A stretch of 64,000 nucleotides of DNA from the NCBI RefSeq assembly GCF_029633865.1, contig NC_079221.1:4502409-4566408 (forward strand), given 5' to 3'. Positions 53,777 through 64,000 of the stretch are shown here, piece after piece. Under the pieces are notes generated by a model. That model was not told where the DNA came from and ran no database searches. It was given only the letters and a program-made list of their open reading frames with translations. The number at the start of each line of letters is the position of its first letter. Positions within the stretch are counted from its first letter, which is position 1. Origin of the DNA: Lampris incognitus (taxonomy: Eukaryota > Chordata > Actinopteri > Lampriformes > Lampridae). The position numbers and the translations under genes were made by a program.

Positions 53777-54135
53777 CCGGTTATTTTCTTGCCCGGTGCG
53801 GGATTCGATACCACCACAAGGCGACGTCACTAACCGCTCGGCTAAAGGGTCAGACCCGTTAGCTAGCTGGGGGCTAACGGGTCTTATTAGTAGTTTACAG
53901 TCGTCACCCTCCCCGGAAGCGCGCCCTCGCGCTTGTTTTCCCGCGCTCCGAAGAGACTTCTGAGGATCTGCACACTTCCGGGTCCCACCAATATAACCGG
54001 TTATTTTCTTGCCCGGTGCGGGATTCGATAGGAGATGTACTGCACCACAAGGCGACGTCACTAACCGCTCGGCTAAAGGGTCAGACCCGTTAGCTAGCTA
54101 GGGGCTAACGTGTCTTATTGGTAGTTTACAGTAAT
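53775..54135 (-). repeat. Two direct copies of a tRNA-derived repeat flanking about 85 bp
   Basis: Copies 53773-53908 and 53995-54132 each run from AACCGGTTATTTTCTTGCCC through CGGGATTCGATA and TAACCGCTCGGCTAAAGGGT to GTAGTTTACAG. Between them lies a GC-rich spacer with CCGGAAGCGCGCCCTCGCGC. On the minus strand each carries A-box and B-box like tRNA sequence. The same head is found singly at 40815-40960. Confidence 0.75.
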
Positions 54136-54635
54136 GCTGTTAACGGAGCCCACACAAAGTGACACCAGGTACTCCTCTTGTTTCTGGACACACTGGAACA
54201 AATGTCTGTATAGCTTTTAATCGTGGTGGACTCGTGAACTGCTGTTTTTAGCTATATTTTTGCGTTCTTGTCTTGTGTCGTATTTCTTTGTTGTTGTCTT
54301 TGACACGGACCTGCCTTTGTGTCTGAATAAAGTAAGATTTGCTGTTGTTTAAGATACGCTACCGCGGCTGCTGGCACCAGCCTTGCCTTCCGATGGGTCC
54401 TCCTCATGGAACGATTTAAAGTGTACTCGTCCCAGCTACGGGGCCTCGGCAGTGTCCTGGGGTGTTGTTTTACGTCACTTCCTCCCCGAACCGGTAGTGC
54501 GTAATATGCGCGCACCCGCTGCCCTCCGCAGAGGCGGTAGCCATAAGACGGATGGCCGGAACAATTCCAGACAAAACGTACTGTAACGTGCATGGATAGG
54601 TAGACAGGTTGCCCGCTGGCTGCGGGGGGTCTGAC
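54136..54635. other. Noncoding stretch
   Basis: About 500 bases with no recognised gene. TGAATAAAG near 54325 is a polyadenylation-type hexamer without context. GC-rich towards 54540. Confidence 0.35.
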
Positions 54636-54742
54636 CCCTGACCCTTTAGTCGAGCGGTTAGCGACGTCTCCCGCGGTGCGGGCGGTGTGGGTTCGCGTCC
54701 CGGCCGCGGCAGTTCCTGCGGTTGCCCCCCGGATTCGCTACA
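54636..54742 (+). repeat. tRNA-derived SINE head, variant
   Basis: CTGACCCTTTAGTCGAGCGG and GTGTGGGTTCGCGTCCCGGC give clear A-box and B-box motifs. It is related to the head at 40815-40960 and 53775-54135 but differs after the A box. Confidence 0.7.
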
Positions 54743-54879
54743 ATACTTTCAGAGATATATATTTGTATCTCTGATAACAAATATAATGCCTCACCAACCT
54801 ATACAGCCACGATTAGCCCCACTGTCAGTTCAAGGGTTTTTAATCTTGGACAAAAAAATGTGATAATTAGAAACTGTCT

Positions 54880-55812
54880 CACTGAAAACTTATTTCCCTG
54901 AAAGACCAAACAAAAATGACATTTTACACAAATTTGATAAAAATTCAATTATTAAATTGAGAACAATGTATCTAACATTTCCTACCCCCCCCCAAAAGCG
55001 AAGGAAACACACTTCAAAATGATGAATAACATATTATATCCCTCCAAAGAACTACTTAGATCACGGTTTGGTTTTGACGATAATATATGTTCATTTGGTG
55101 AAAATGACATAGAAACTAGGGACCATGTATTTTTCTCATGTGGTGTGGTACTTGTGTTCTGGCTTGACGTTCACAAATGGATAAAGCAAAGGATTTTGTC
55201 CTTTCCAACTCGGATTTCTAGAGACAATATAACATTTGGTAGGATTTTGCAAAACAAAAACGATGAACTCTGCTGTAATGTAATCCTCTGCTTAGCCAAA
55301 TTCTTTATTCATAAAAATAGATACTTTAAGTCATCCCCCAAATTTGTTGTTTTTTTAAATGAATTTAGATTATACTTGAAATCTTTAAAACTAATGAGCG
55401 ATACAAAAGCTCTAAAGATTTATGAGGTGTTAAGACATTTTCCCACTGAAGCAGAAGACTGATATCCTTAATAATTCCCCCTTGTATGATGGACTATGTT
55501 TTATTATTTTCAATTAGTGTATGTCATGTATTTAATTTATTATTGTTTGTACCCTTATTTTCATAACACATTACCGTATATTTGTCATGTGACATTCAAC
55601 CTCTATGTACTTCCTGGTATACTGTATAGAAATGTTTACATACTGTTCCCTTTGGCACTTTGGATATATCTATGTATTGTAACGTGCATGGATAAGAACA
55701 GTATTTTTGGATGGAATGTATATTTGCCATGTTTCTTTTATAATGAACTTTCTTCAAGAATCTGTACATGAATATGAACAATGTTCAATAAAAATATACA
55801 TATATAAAAAAA
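54880..55812 (+). mobile_element. L1-like LINE, 3' end (ORF2 C-terminus)
   Basis: The frame 55019-55462 codes for a C-terminal ORF2 segment: LYPSKELLRSRFGFDDNICS, then IETRDHVFFSCGVVLVFWLD with the C-H-C spacing of the zinc-knuckle region, and KFFIHKNRYFKSSPKFVVFL. It is followed by a 3' untranslated region with AATAAAAATATACA and an A-rich tail ending near 55812. 5'-truncated. Confidence 0.8.
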
Positions 55813-55901
55813 AATGGATGGCCGAAAAAAAAAATGGAGGCCGAAGGTGGAAGGGACAGTGCGTCTCTAGCGCATCAGCCACCACTGCGCATGCGCAAAC
55901 C

Positions 55902-55940
<39 letters not shown>

Positions 55941-56385
55941 TTTTTTAAATCCCCTTTGCAAATAAAATTTTCTTTTTTACCGCAAGGGGGCGACAAGAGC
56001 CAATAGCGAATAAATCATAAATCCAGTCACTGCGTTTGATCAGTGAAGTTTTTGTTTGTATGACACTAAATGATATGACATCGCATTCAAAAAAGAAAAA
56101 AAAAACAAACAAAGAAAAACAATCGAGTCCAGAACAAAGCAAACACTGGGAGGGATGCTGGGCCTGCTGGGGATGCTGGGCCTGCTGGGCCTGCTGGGGA
56201 TGCTTGTGTTTGTCTCTGACGCAGAGCTGAGCAGCTCGGACCACAGTGTGGTCTAACTCGTCCCATTTTAAAGGCAGAAAGTTTAACCTCCAAAGCCTGT
56301 TTTTACCACCTTGAAAAAGTGAACCATTGGAGCCAAAGAATGCTGTGATAAAACGGCCTAGGAAAGGAAATACATTAAGAAATTG
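55813..56385. other. Noncoding stretch with CA tract and short GC tandem
   Basis: A (CA)n tract lies at 55904-55938 and a GGGATGCTGGGCCTGCT tandem at 56150-56202. Open frames over them are not genes. Confidence 0.5.
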
Positions 56386-57554
56386 GGTAACACTTCAGTA
56401 TGGGGAACATAAAAAAACTTAATTACTAGTGAATTAGTAATGATGAAGATATCACTTTAGTATGGGGAACATATTCTAAGTAACAAAACTTAATTACTAG
56501 TGAATTAGTAATGATGAAGATGTCACTTTAGTATGGGGACCATATTCTAAGTAACAAAAACTTAATTACTAGTGAATTAGTAATGATCAAGATGTCACTT
56601 TAGTATGGGGAACATATTCTAAGTAAAAAAAACTTAATTACTAGTGAATTAGTAATGACCAAGATGTCACTTTAGTATGGGGAACATATTCTAAGTAACA
56701 ACAACTTAATTACTAGTGAATTAGTAATGATCAAGATGTCACTTTAGTATGGGGAACATAAAAAAACTTAATTACTAGTGAATTAGTAACGATCAAGATG
56801 TCACTTTAGTATGGGGAACATATTCTAAGTAACAAAACTTAATTACTAGTGAATTAGTAATGATGAAGATGTCACTTTAGTATTGGGAACATATTCTAAG
56901 TAACAAAAACTTAATTACTAGTGAATTAGTAATGATCAAGATGTCACTTTAGTATGGGGAACATATTCTAAGTAAAAAAAACTTAATTACTAGTGAATTA
57001 GTAATGACCAAGATGTCACTTTAGTATGGGGAACATATTCTAAGTAACAAAAACTTAATTACTAGTGAATTAGTAATGATCAAGATGTCACTTTAGTATG
57101 GGGAACATATTCTAAGTAACAAAAACTTAATTACTAGTGAATTAGTAATGACTAAGATGTCACTTTAGTATGGGGAACATATTCTAAGTAACAAAAACTT
57201 AATTTAGAGTAATGTAACACTATGAACACTTGTAGTTTTGTGTGTTGTTATGTAAGAACAGACCATATTCATTAAGTGCTAGTAAGGGAGAACAACTCTT
57301 CTTGTGGTACTACCACCTTATAAAGGCCAGACTAAGCAAAGCATATTGAGATGGTACTACTAATAAGCAATACTTCTGAGGTCATAGAGGGAAAACTCAT
57401 AGTTAATGGCTTACTGGTTGTATAATAAGGCCATGCAGAATAAGGCATTAATGAGTCCGTAATAATGACCAATTAAGAGCCAATATGTTGCTAATTTGCA
57501 TGCTAATAAGCACCTAATTAATGGTGACTACGTTCCCCATACTAAAGTGTTACC
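56386..57554. mobile_element. TIR MITE with expanded 72-bp tandem array
   Basis: The same element as 39824-40284: GGTAACACTTCAGTATGGGG at the left, CCCCATACTAAAGTGTTACC at the right. Flanks AGAAATTG and AGAAATGG agree at seven of eight positions, suggesting an 8-bp target duplication. Near its left end the unit containing CTTAATTACTAGTGAATTAG and TGTCACTTTAGTATGGGGAA is repeated eleven times (56417-57190), against about one and a half in the short copy. No transposase. Confidence 0.88.
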
Positions 57555-57666
57555 AGAAATGGTTATTAATTTGTTTGGGGAGAGGGGGGGTTATCTATTA
57601 AATCAAGTATGAGAATGTCCCTATTTGTCTCTCATTTTTCAGAGAGGTATGCTTAGTAGTCTGTTT

Positions 57667-57791
57667 CCCTGTGATGGCCTGGCGGCCTGTCCAGGGTGTC
57701 TCCCCGCCTGCCGCCCAATGACTGCTGGGATAGGCTCCAGCATCCCACGACCCTGAGAGCAGGCTAAGCGGTTCAGATAACGGGTGGATGT
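57667..57791 (+). repeat. SINE with CATCC tail, 3' part
   Basis: CCTGTCCAGGGTGTCTCCCC, TGGGATAGGCTCCAGCATCC and a GGTTCAGATAACGGGTGGAT end, plus orientation. It faces the inverted copy at 57959-58099. Confidence 0.82.
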
Positions 57792-57958
57792 CAAACAATC
57801 CGCTGCAGCTGGAGAAAACAGCACGAGTAAGTGCCACAAAGCCAAGTTCGTTGCAGGAGGAAGACAATAGATGTTGGGGGGGACGGAATTAAAATCATCA
57901 GGCTTTGCCTCTGACTGTCAGACTATATTGAGAGCTAAAAAAGATTCCATGGGTGTCC

Positions 57959-58099
57959 CATCCATCCATCCATCCATCCATCCATTATCCAAACCGCTTA
58001 TCCTGCTCTCAGGGTCGTGGGGATGCTGGAGCCTATCCCAGCAGTCACTGGGAGGCAGGCGGGGAGACACCCTGGACAGGCCGCCGGGCCATCACAGGA
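57959..58099 (-). repeat. SINE with CATCC tail, 3' part, inverted
   Basis: A CATC tail of about seven units and the 3' SINE body. With the plus-strand copy at 57667-57791 it forms an inverted pair 167 bases apart. Confidence 0.85.
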
Positions 58100-58685
58100 C
58101 TGCAGTGCACAGGGCACTCACACAGTGTATCTTCATTAATTTGATTTTTGTGATTTTGTGCTGCTGCTTGCAGCCATGTGGCAGTAAAAATCTCTGGCAT
58201 GGATGTAGCATGGAAAACATGTGTGGAAGTGCAGAATCAAGTCATTTCAACTGGATAGAAAACGTGATTTGTGACTACTTTTTCACGTAACATATGAAGA
58301 CATGTCTGATTGTATTTTCCATTGGTGTGTAAGAACAAATTTGCACTTACAAACGATCGATGAATGAGGCCCAAAGCGTTGTGCGCGCGTGTGCATGTGT
58401 GTGTAAAATGCAAACGTAAACATAAAAGAAAAGGATGTATTTGCAGTGATTAAATTAAAAAAATCATTCATCACACACGTATGGATCACTAGCGACGCGT
58501 TATCTGTTGTAAGCTGGACAGTTCTACTTTGACAAATTGGTGAATTGGCAATTATATGTTAATGTATTAACAATGGCTTATCGTGACAAGTTAAACGGGA
58601 TTGATGACAAACTATTGCAAATCTCAGTGGGGGATAGCAAGCTCAGGAAGAGTCTTGGTAGATATTTTTTCACACCTGTTCAGAC
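58100..58685. other. Noncoding stretch
   Basis: About 590 bases with nothing recognised. The frame at 58537-58737 resembles no known protein. Confidence 0.35.
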
Positions 58686-59090
58686 ATCCCAGACAGCATC
58701 CGGACGTGGGCCACTTCAGGCAATGATGCGGCACTGATGGCCTTCTTCTGGTCCTGACAAAATGGATGTGAGCCTGAAGTGGCCCACATGTATAATATGG
58801 CCCAAATATGCCAAGTCAAATGTGGGCCTTTTTTGGCAACATGTGATCTGGATGTGACCCTGATGTGGCCCGTGTGGTAAATGGTGAATATGGCCCGAAT
58901 ATCACAAAACAAATATGGGCCACCTTTGGCAAGTATGTGGCACATGCGGCATTGCAATGGCTTGGTTCTGGCCCAGATCTGGCAAACAGGAGCAGACCAC
59001 CCAAGTGCCATCATTCCATGCGGTATGTGGGCCAGATGAAGTGTCAGGTGTGGGACGGGTCCGAGCCACAGCAATTTTGCTATCTGGGAT
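58686..59090. mobile_element. Inverted-repeat element, TGGCCCA-rich, copy 2
   Basis: Starts ATCCCAGACAGCATCCGGAC and ends CAGCAATTTTGCTATCTGGGAT. Its ends are better inverted copies (ATCCCAGA-AGCA) than those of copy 1 at 42011-42445. Inserted beside, or into, the L1-like fragment that resumes at 59091. Confidence 0.65.
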
Positions 59091-59356
59091 CTCACCACTC
59101 AGGCTCTGTAGCTCCCAGGAAGCCAATCACTACCACTTGTTTTGGGCCTGCCCAAAAGTAAATACCTTTTGGTGTAAGATTTATATAGAATTAGTGACTA
59201 TATTTGGGGCGAAAAATACTTTTAATTGGGATGAACCCCTCTTTGGTCTATTACATGCAACATCCACAAACATTAATACAAGTTACTTATTTGGAATATT
59301 GAATGCAGCTGCCAGAAAAGCAGTTACATAGAAATGGCTTAAGCCAGACACCCCGT

Positions 59357-59806
59357 CTATAGAGGACTGGTGTGATGTCATCCATAGAGGACTGGTGTGA
59401 TGTCATCCATAGAGGACTGGTGTGATGTCATCTATAGAGGACTGGTGTGATGTCATCCATAGAGGACCGGTGTGATGTCATCCATAGAGGACTGGTGTGA
59501 TGTCATCCATAGAGGACTGGTGTGATGTCATCCATAGAGGACCGGTGTGATGTCATCCATAGAGGACCGGTGTGATGTCATCCATAGAGGACTGGTGTGA
59601 TGTCATCCATAGAGGACCGGTGTGATGTCATCTATAGAGGACTGGTGTGATGTCATCCATAGAGGACTGGTGTGATGTCATCCATAGAGGACTGGTGTGA
59701 TGTCATCTATAGAGGACTGGTGTGATGTCATCCATAGAGGACTGGTGTGATGTCATCCATAGAGGACTGGTGTGATGTCATCTATAGAGGACTGGTGTGA
59801 TATAAT
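59357..59806. repeat. 25-bp minisatellite, array 1
   Basis: About 18 tandem copies of a TAGAGGACTGGTGTGATGTC-ATCCA unit, with CCATAG/CTATAG and ACTGG/ACCGG variants. The unit is the L1-like ORF2 codons for SIEDWCDVI. A 25-bp period does not keep the reading frame. Confidence 0.95.
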
Positions 59807-59954
59807 TTATGATATTTTTGTGATGGAAAGAATCCCCTTCTCCATGAGGCTTAAGGAAACTGAATTTGAGAGAATTTAGGAGAAGTGGAAATTGTTTATT
59901 TCCCCAAAATGTCCTTCTTTTGTCTAAATTTGTTTATGTAAGTATGATTTTTGT

Positions 59955-60223
59955 CATCTATAGAGGACTGGTGTGATGTCATCCATAGAGGACTGGTGTG
60001 ATGTCATCCATAGAGGACTGGTGTGATGTCATCTATAGAGGACTGGCGTGATGTCACTCATAGAGGACTGGTGTGATGTCATCTATAGAGGACTGGTGTG
60101 ATGTCATCCATAGAGGACTGGTGTGATGTCATCTATAGAGGACTAGTGTGATGTCATCTATAGAGGACTGGTGTGATGTCATCCATAGAGGACTGGTGTG
60201 ATGTCATCTATAGAGGACTGGTG
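59955..60223. repeat. 25-bp minisatellite, array 2
   Basis: About 11 further copies of the same unit, with one variant GACTGGCGTGATGTCACTCA, followed by a second copy of the 3' tail (60224-60380). Array plus tail was therefore duplicated as a block. Confidence 0.95.
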
Positions 60224-60499
60224 TGATATAATTTATGATATTTTTGTGATGGAAAGAATCCCCTTCTCCATGAGGCTTAAGGAAACTAAATTTGAGAAAA
60301 TTTAGGAGAAGTGGAAATTGTTTATTTCCCCAAAACGTCCTTCTTTTGTCTAAATTTGTTTATGTAAGTATGATTTTTGTACTTTTTTCCCCTTTCTTTT
60401 CTTTTATCTCAAATGGAAAAACACCCCATGTTCTATTTTTGCGTTCCACAATTACTCTGTAAAATGCAGAAAAGGGATTGCTCAAAGTAATTTCTGCAC

Positions 60500-61825
60500 T
60501 AACTAGTATCAGATTTATAAAGGATTTTGTACCTCCCATATAGACGCAGGTTTTAGAAAATGGTCAGAACATGGTCTCACTAATCTACATCAACTTCATA
60601 AGGATGGCATCCTTAAATCATCTGAACAGCTGAGAGAGGAGTTTATGCTTCCTAAAACAGAGTTTTTCCAGGTATTTACAATTAAGGGACTTTTTAACAA
60701 AACATAAAGAGTGGGATCGCGTGTTGGTGCCCACTCCAATTGAAGAGTTCTTGATAAAATGACAAACAGGGATCGGGGATAAGAAAGTCATAAGTCATGT
60801 TTACCAAATATTTTTAGGCTTGAATATGAATAATACCCTGCAGATAAAAGGAAGATGGGAAACTGAAATGAATACAGGTATACCACAGGACATGTGGGAA
60901 GAAATACGCACTGAAGCAAATCTAGTAACCAATTCAAATACATGGTGGGAATTCAAATGGAGGGTAACTATGAGATTCTTTCACACACCAGAAATAGTGG
61001 CTAAAATGGGCCCAACACACTCAAATAAATGCTGGAGAAATTATGGAACACAAATTGGCAACCATACCCACATATTTTGGACATGCCCTAAATTAAGAAC
61101 ATTTTGGGAAGAGGTGTTTGAGGCACTTAAAGAAGTATTCCACCAAAACTTCACAAAAGATCCAAAGATGGCGTTACTGGGATTAATGCCGGAAGGGCTT
61201 GATGGAAGAGGTAAAAAATACCTTTTGCAAATATTACTAACAGCAGCAATTAAATGCATCACAGTTAAGTGGTTAAAATCTGACCCTCCAACATACAATT
61301 TATGGATTGAGAAAGTATGGGAAATATATCAGATGGAACAAATAACCTCCTCTTTGAGACTTCAGAAAGATATATTTATTAAAAGGTGGAGCCAGGCCAT
61401 GGCTATACTGAGACAGTGAAGTGCTCCAGACCCTTGTACTCATTCTGTATCATACATGCGTCTCTATCTTCTCAATTCACCTTATCTGTCTATGCAAATA
61501 CACGCAGCCATACCACTACACACATGCATACACAACTCCCCTCCCTGACCCCGACCCCCTTTCCTTTTTTAAAATATATTTATTCATGTCTTTAATTTAT
61601 ACCGCCATTACAACTAACACTTCAAGCTGAAGTAAAGGGTTTTTTGGGGTTTTTTTTTATTCATTTATTTGTTTTTTCTTTTCCTTTTATTTTTTGATTC
61701 CCTTTTGTTAAATTATCTGTAAACCATATAGGCACAGCTTGAAGAAATGGAAAAAAACAGCAGGAAAAATTGTGAGTTTGGTTGTATAAATTGTGAAATT
61801 GAAATAAAAACTAAGTTAAAAAAAA
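60500..61825 (+). mobile_element. L1-like LINE, ORF2 C-terminus and 3' end
   Basis: From about 60500 broken coding sequence of an ORF2 (WDRVLVPTPIEEFLIK, stop near 60761), then an open frame 60820-61419: MRFFHTPEIVAKMGPTHSNK, CWRNYGTQIGNHTHIFWTCP with the C-x-H-x-C knuckle, and VKWLKSDPPTYNLWIEKVWE. The 3' region to about 61825 ends with AATAAAAACTAAG and a short A tract. 5'-truncated and inactive. Confidence 0.85.
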
Positions 61826-61904
61826 TGCAGAAAAGATGGATCACTTTATAAAAGTATCTAACCAAAGATGATTATGTAAAAACGCTGTTAATATGTGATT
61901 CCAA

Positions 61905-62770
61905 ATAGTGCATATTAGGGAAGCACACAAGCCACAACGAGAGGGTCTGAAAATGTGTTGGGAAAAGGATGTTGGGGGGGAGATTTCGACAGAGGTCTGG
62001 GAGAAGATTGTTGCATCGTGGCATAAATGCTCACGTGAAGCACAGTCACAACTCCTTCATTATAAGGTGATCAATAGAAGCTACTGGACCCCATGTAAAC
62101 TGGCCAAACTGAAACTAAGGGACAATGATGCTTGCTGGAGATGTGGGAAGGAGTCTGGGACTTTAGTACATCTACTGTATTATTGTGAGAAGACAGTATG
62201 TATGTGGGACAACATTGTTGTTTTTCTGAACGGGATGTTGAAGTTATCGCTGATTAAAACCCCAGCACTGTGTCTTTTGGGACTGTTACCAGAGAATGTC
62301 AGAATGTCTAATCGGATGAAGCTATGGGTACAGCCGGCTCAGATACCTGGCTGTAGAATCAATCTGAGACCCTGGAAATCCTCTGCTCCTTCAACCTACA
62401 ATGAATGGATGGAAACAATGTATCAGATGGCAACATATGAACGAATCACTTATAAGAGTGGCGGGTAGAGAGAACATGTTTAAGGAGGTCTGGGGCTTAT
62501 TCTTCACAGAAATGGAATGTGGACATTGAAATAGATGATTACTCTGCATGAATATTCATATGGACTCTATGGCTATGTGTCTTGTCTAATTGTTTTTTTT
62601 TAAATTTGTGTATGTTTACTTTGGGGTTTTTTTGGGTGTATGTTGTTTAAAAACAGGAAAAGAGGACAGTTGAGTTTGTTGGATACTTGTGTTATGATGC
62701 ATTGTGTTTGTGGATGCAATTGTTGATCTGTCCAGAAAAATATCAATTAATAACAACAAAAAAAAATATG
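61905..62770 (+). mobile_element. Second L1-like LINE fragment, ORF2 C-terminus
   Basis: The frame 61908-62468 codes for LLHYKVINRSYWTPCKLAKL, DNDACWRCGKESGTLVHLLY and KTPALCLLGLLPENVRMSNR, the ORF2 C-terminal knuckle region of a different L1 lineage from the 60500 copy. The end of the frame is disrupted near 62340-62468. The 3' tail runs to an A-rich end near 62770. Confidence 0.82.
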
Positions 62771-62814
62771 TGATTCCAAATAAAAAATGTAAAAACTAAA
62801 AATAAAGGCGACTG

Positions 62815-63195
62815 ACATTCTTGCTCGGAGCTTGGACACCCAGAGGGAGCTCGTAGTAGAGCCGCTGCTCCTTCGCATCGAAAGGAGCCAGTTGAGGCGG
62901 TTCAGGCATCTGATCAGGATGCCTCCTGGGGGCCTTCCTTTGGAGGTTTACCGGGCACGGCCAACTGGGAGGAGACCCCGGGGTACACCCAGAACTTGCT
63001 GGAGGGACTACATGTTCAGTCTGGCCTGGGAACGCCTTGGGATCCCCTAGGAGGAGCTGGAGGGCGTTGCTGGGGAGAGGGACGTCTGGAGTGCCCTATT
63101 TAGCTTGCTGCCACCACGACCCGACACCGGAGAAGCGGCTGAAGATGAGATGAGATGAAATGAGATGAGACGAGACGAGATGAGATGAGACGAGA
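62815..63195 (+). mobile_element. Non-LTR retrotransposon 3' end with GAGAT tail
   Basis: Codes for IERSQLRRFRHLIRMPPGGL and GRRPRGTPRTCWRDYMFSLA, then WERLGIP, a frequent C-terminal segment of fish LINEs. It ends in a (GATGA/GACGA)n tail at 63145-63195. Short 5'-truncated insertion. Confidence 0.8.
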
Positions 63196-64000
63196 TATTC
63201 TTGCTGCTGATTTATTTCAATTGGTCTTTGGGAGGAGTACATGCATTCTTTGGTGTCAGAAAGCGTCCTCTAATTACTCCTTGCCTGGAGGTTAGAATAT
63301 TAAGGCTCTTTACCTCCAGCACAGCTGCAAAGAACTGCATGAATTCCTAAACCAGCCAGCACAGGACTGCCCCATCGCTCTCACCGCTCCAGGAGGGAGG
63401 TGAAAGGTCACGGCCAGCACCGGACAGTCAGATGGTCATCCTTTTGGGGTCCTGAAGGCGAAGTACCACTGATTGCTTTCGCTCGTGGGTTTTCTGTGAA
63501 GTATCCATGTTGAACTTCCCCATGTGCTCTGGTAAAACTGTTCCGAAACACTTTCGCCACTTAAGCCGACAGCGCGTCATTAGGCACCTTCTTGTGTAGG
63601 TTTCTGTCCTTCATTTGCCTCCTCGTGCGTCGTACGTTTGCCTTCTGTAGGTTAAAGTGAGGTCTCGGTGTTACAAACCGTGGCACAACAGAGATCTCTC
63701 ACATTTGACATAAAGAGCTATGAAAAGAATGACATTAGTTGTCCTCTGTGTTGACTCTCGACAATATAACATTTCCAACACTGATGCTTGAGGAAAAAAA
63801 AAAAGAGAAATCTTACTTTTCCAAAACCTGGATAATATCAAAGTGCAGTTTACCACTCATCAAGACATTCCTGCTTTCTCTGATCATCCTGCAATGCTAA
63901 GCTGTTTAAATCTATTTCTAATGTGGATTTCTGGGAAAATGCATCTCATATTGAACCCTCATTGTGCCCTATGGACGTCCTTTCTATCCTTTGCAGAGCT
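63196..64000. other. Noncoding stretch to window end
   Basis: About 800 bases with no recognised gene, repeat or RNA. Confidence 0.35.

Larger units (their letters stand above)
59091..60395 (+). mobile_element. L1-like ORF2 3' fragment with internal minisatellite
   Basis: The frame NHYHLFWACPKVNTFWCKIY and PLFGLLHATSTNINTSYLFG (59120-59331) is an L1-type ORF2 C-terminus. It continues as KPDTPSIEDWCDVI and ends in a tail coding YDIFVMERIPFSMRLKE (59808-59860). Between these, 25-bp units are amplified at 59357-59806. The tail (59807-59954) is followed by a second array and a second copy of the tail. Confidence 0.82.

Noticed and set aside
53773-54135. LTR retrotransposon
   Set aside because: The direct repeats carry tRNA-like Pol III boxes, and there is no primer binding site, polypurine tract or coding sequence between them.
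56150-56215. Collagen-like PAGPAGPAS frame on the minus strand
   Set aside because: It comes from a short GC-rich tandem with no splice sites and no consistent Gly-X-Y over more than a few triplets, unlike the exons at 48141-48768.
59357-60223. CRISPR-like array
   Set aside because: Units are contiguous 25-mers without spacers, inside an L1-like element in an animal genome; it is a minisatellite.

Overview
This window looks like nuclear DNA of a teleost fish. Genes are split into small exons with GT-AG introns. The repeats are typical of fish genomes: tRNA-derived SINEs with CATCC tails, L1-like and other non-LTR retrotransposons, TIR MITEs and very long CA/GT, CT and AT microsatellites. One predicted protein is clearly the vertebrate endocytic receptor megalin. 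Species cannot be named from the sequence.

Layout. (1) About 1-2650 is a damaged non-LTR retrotransposon lying in an intron or 3' of the last visible lrp2 exon; 2740-5538 holds more repeats. (2) 5539-36599, minus strand: the 5' half of lrp2 (megalin). I placed 39 exons with splice sites and phases, from the signal peptide to the EGF module and start of the propeller after it. The domain order (7 LDLa, 2 EGF, propeller, EGF, propeller, EGF, 8 LDLa, 2 EGF, propeller, EGF, propeller, EGF, propeller, EGF) is that of megalin. The other half, with LDLa clusters III and IV, the membrane segment and the tail, is not in the window. Five single-base indels break the frame in exons 27, 33, 34 and 35; all other exons are in perfect phase. 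(3) 36.6-40.4 kb is the divergent intergenic region, with a TATA-like box, tandem repeats, a hAT-type MITE and a second MITE. (4) 40577-44952, plus strand: ccdc89, a coiled-coil protein in seven exons, with a canonical RFX X-box 161 bp upstream of its ATG. (5) 45827-52006, minus strand: an intron-containing pseudogene of the mitochondrial ATP synthase beta subunit (atp5f1b), with a nonsense codon, several frameshifts and a lost catalytic glutamate. Four intact collagen Gly-X-Y exons lie inside one of its introns on the same strand. (6) 52.1-64.0 kb is a retrotransposon graveyard: an RT fragment, several L1-like ORF2 C-termini, tRNA-derived repeats, a MITE with an expanded 72-bp tandem array, and a 25-bp minisatellite that grew out of L1 coding sequence.

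The intact-looking gene is ccdc89. lrp2 is either a real gene read with sequence errors or a gene in decay. No prokaryotic system, CRISPR array or complete autonomous element was found. The most unusual items are the nested collagen fragment in the atp5f1b pseudogene, the clustered lrp2 frameshifts, and the two tandem arrays born inside mobile elements.
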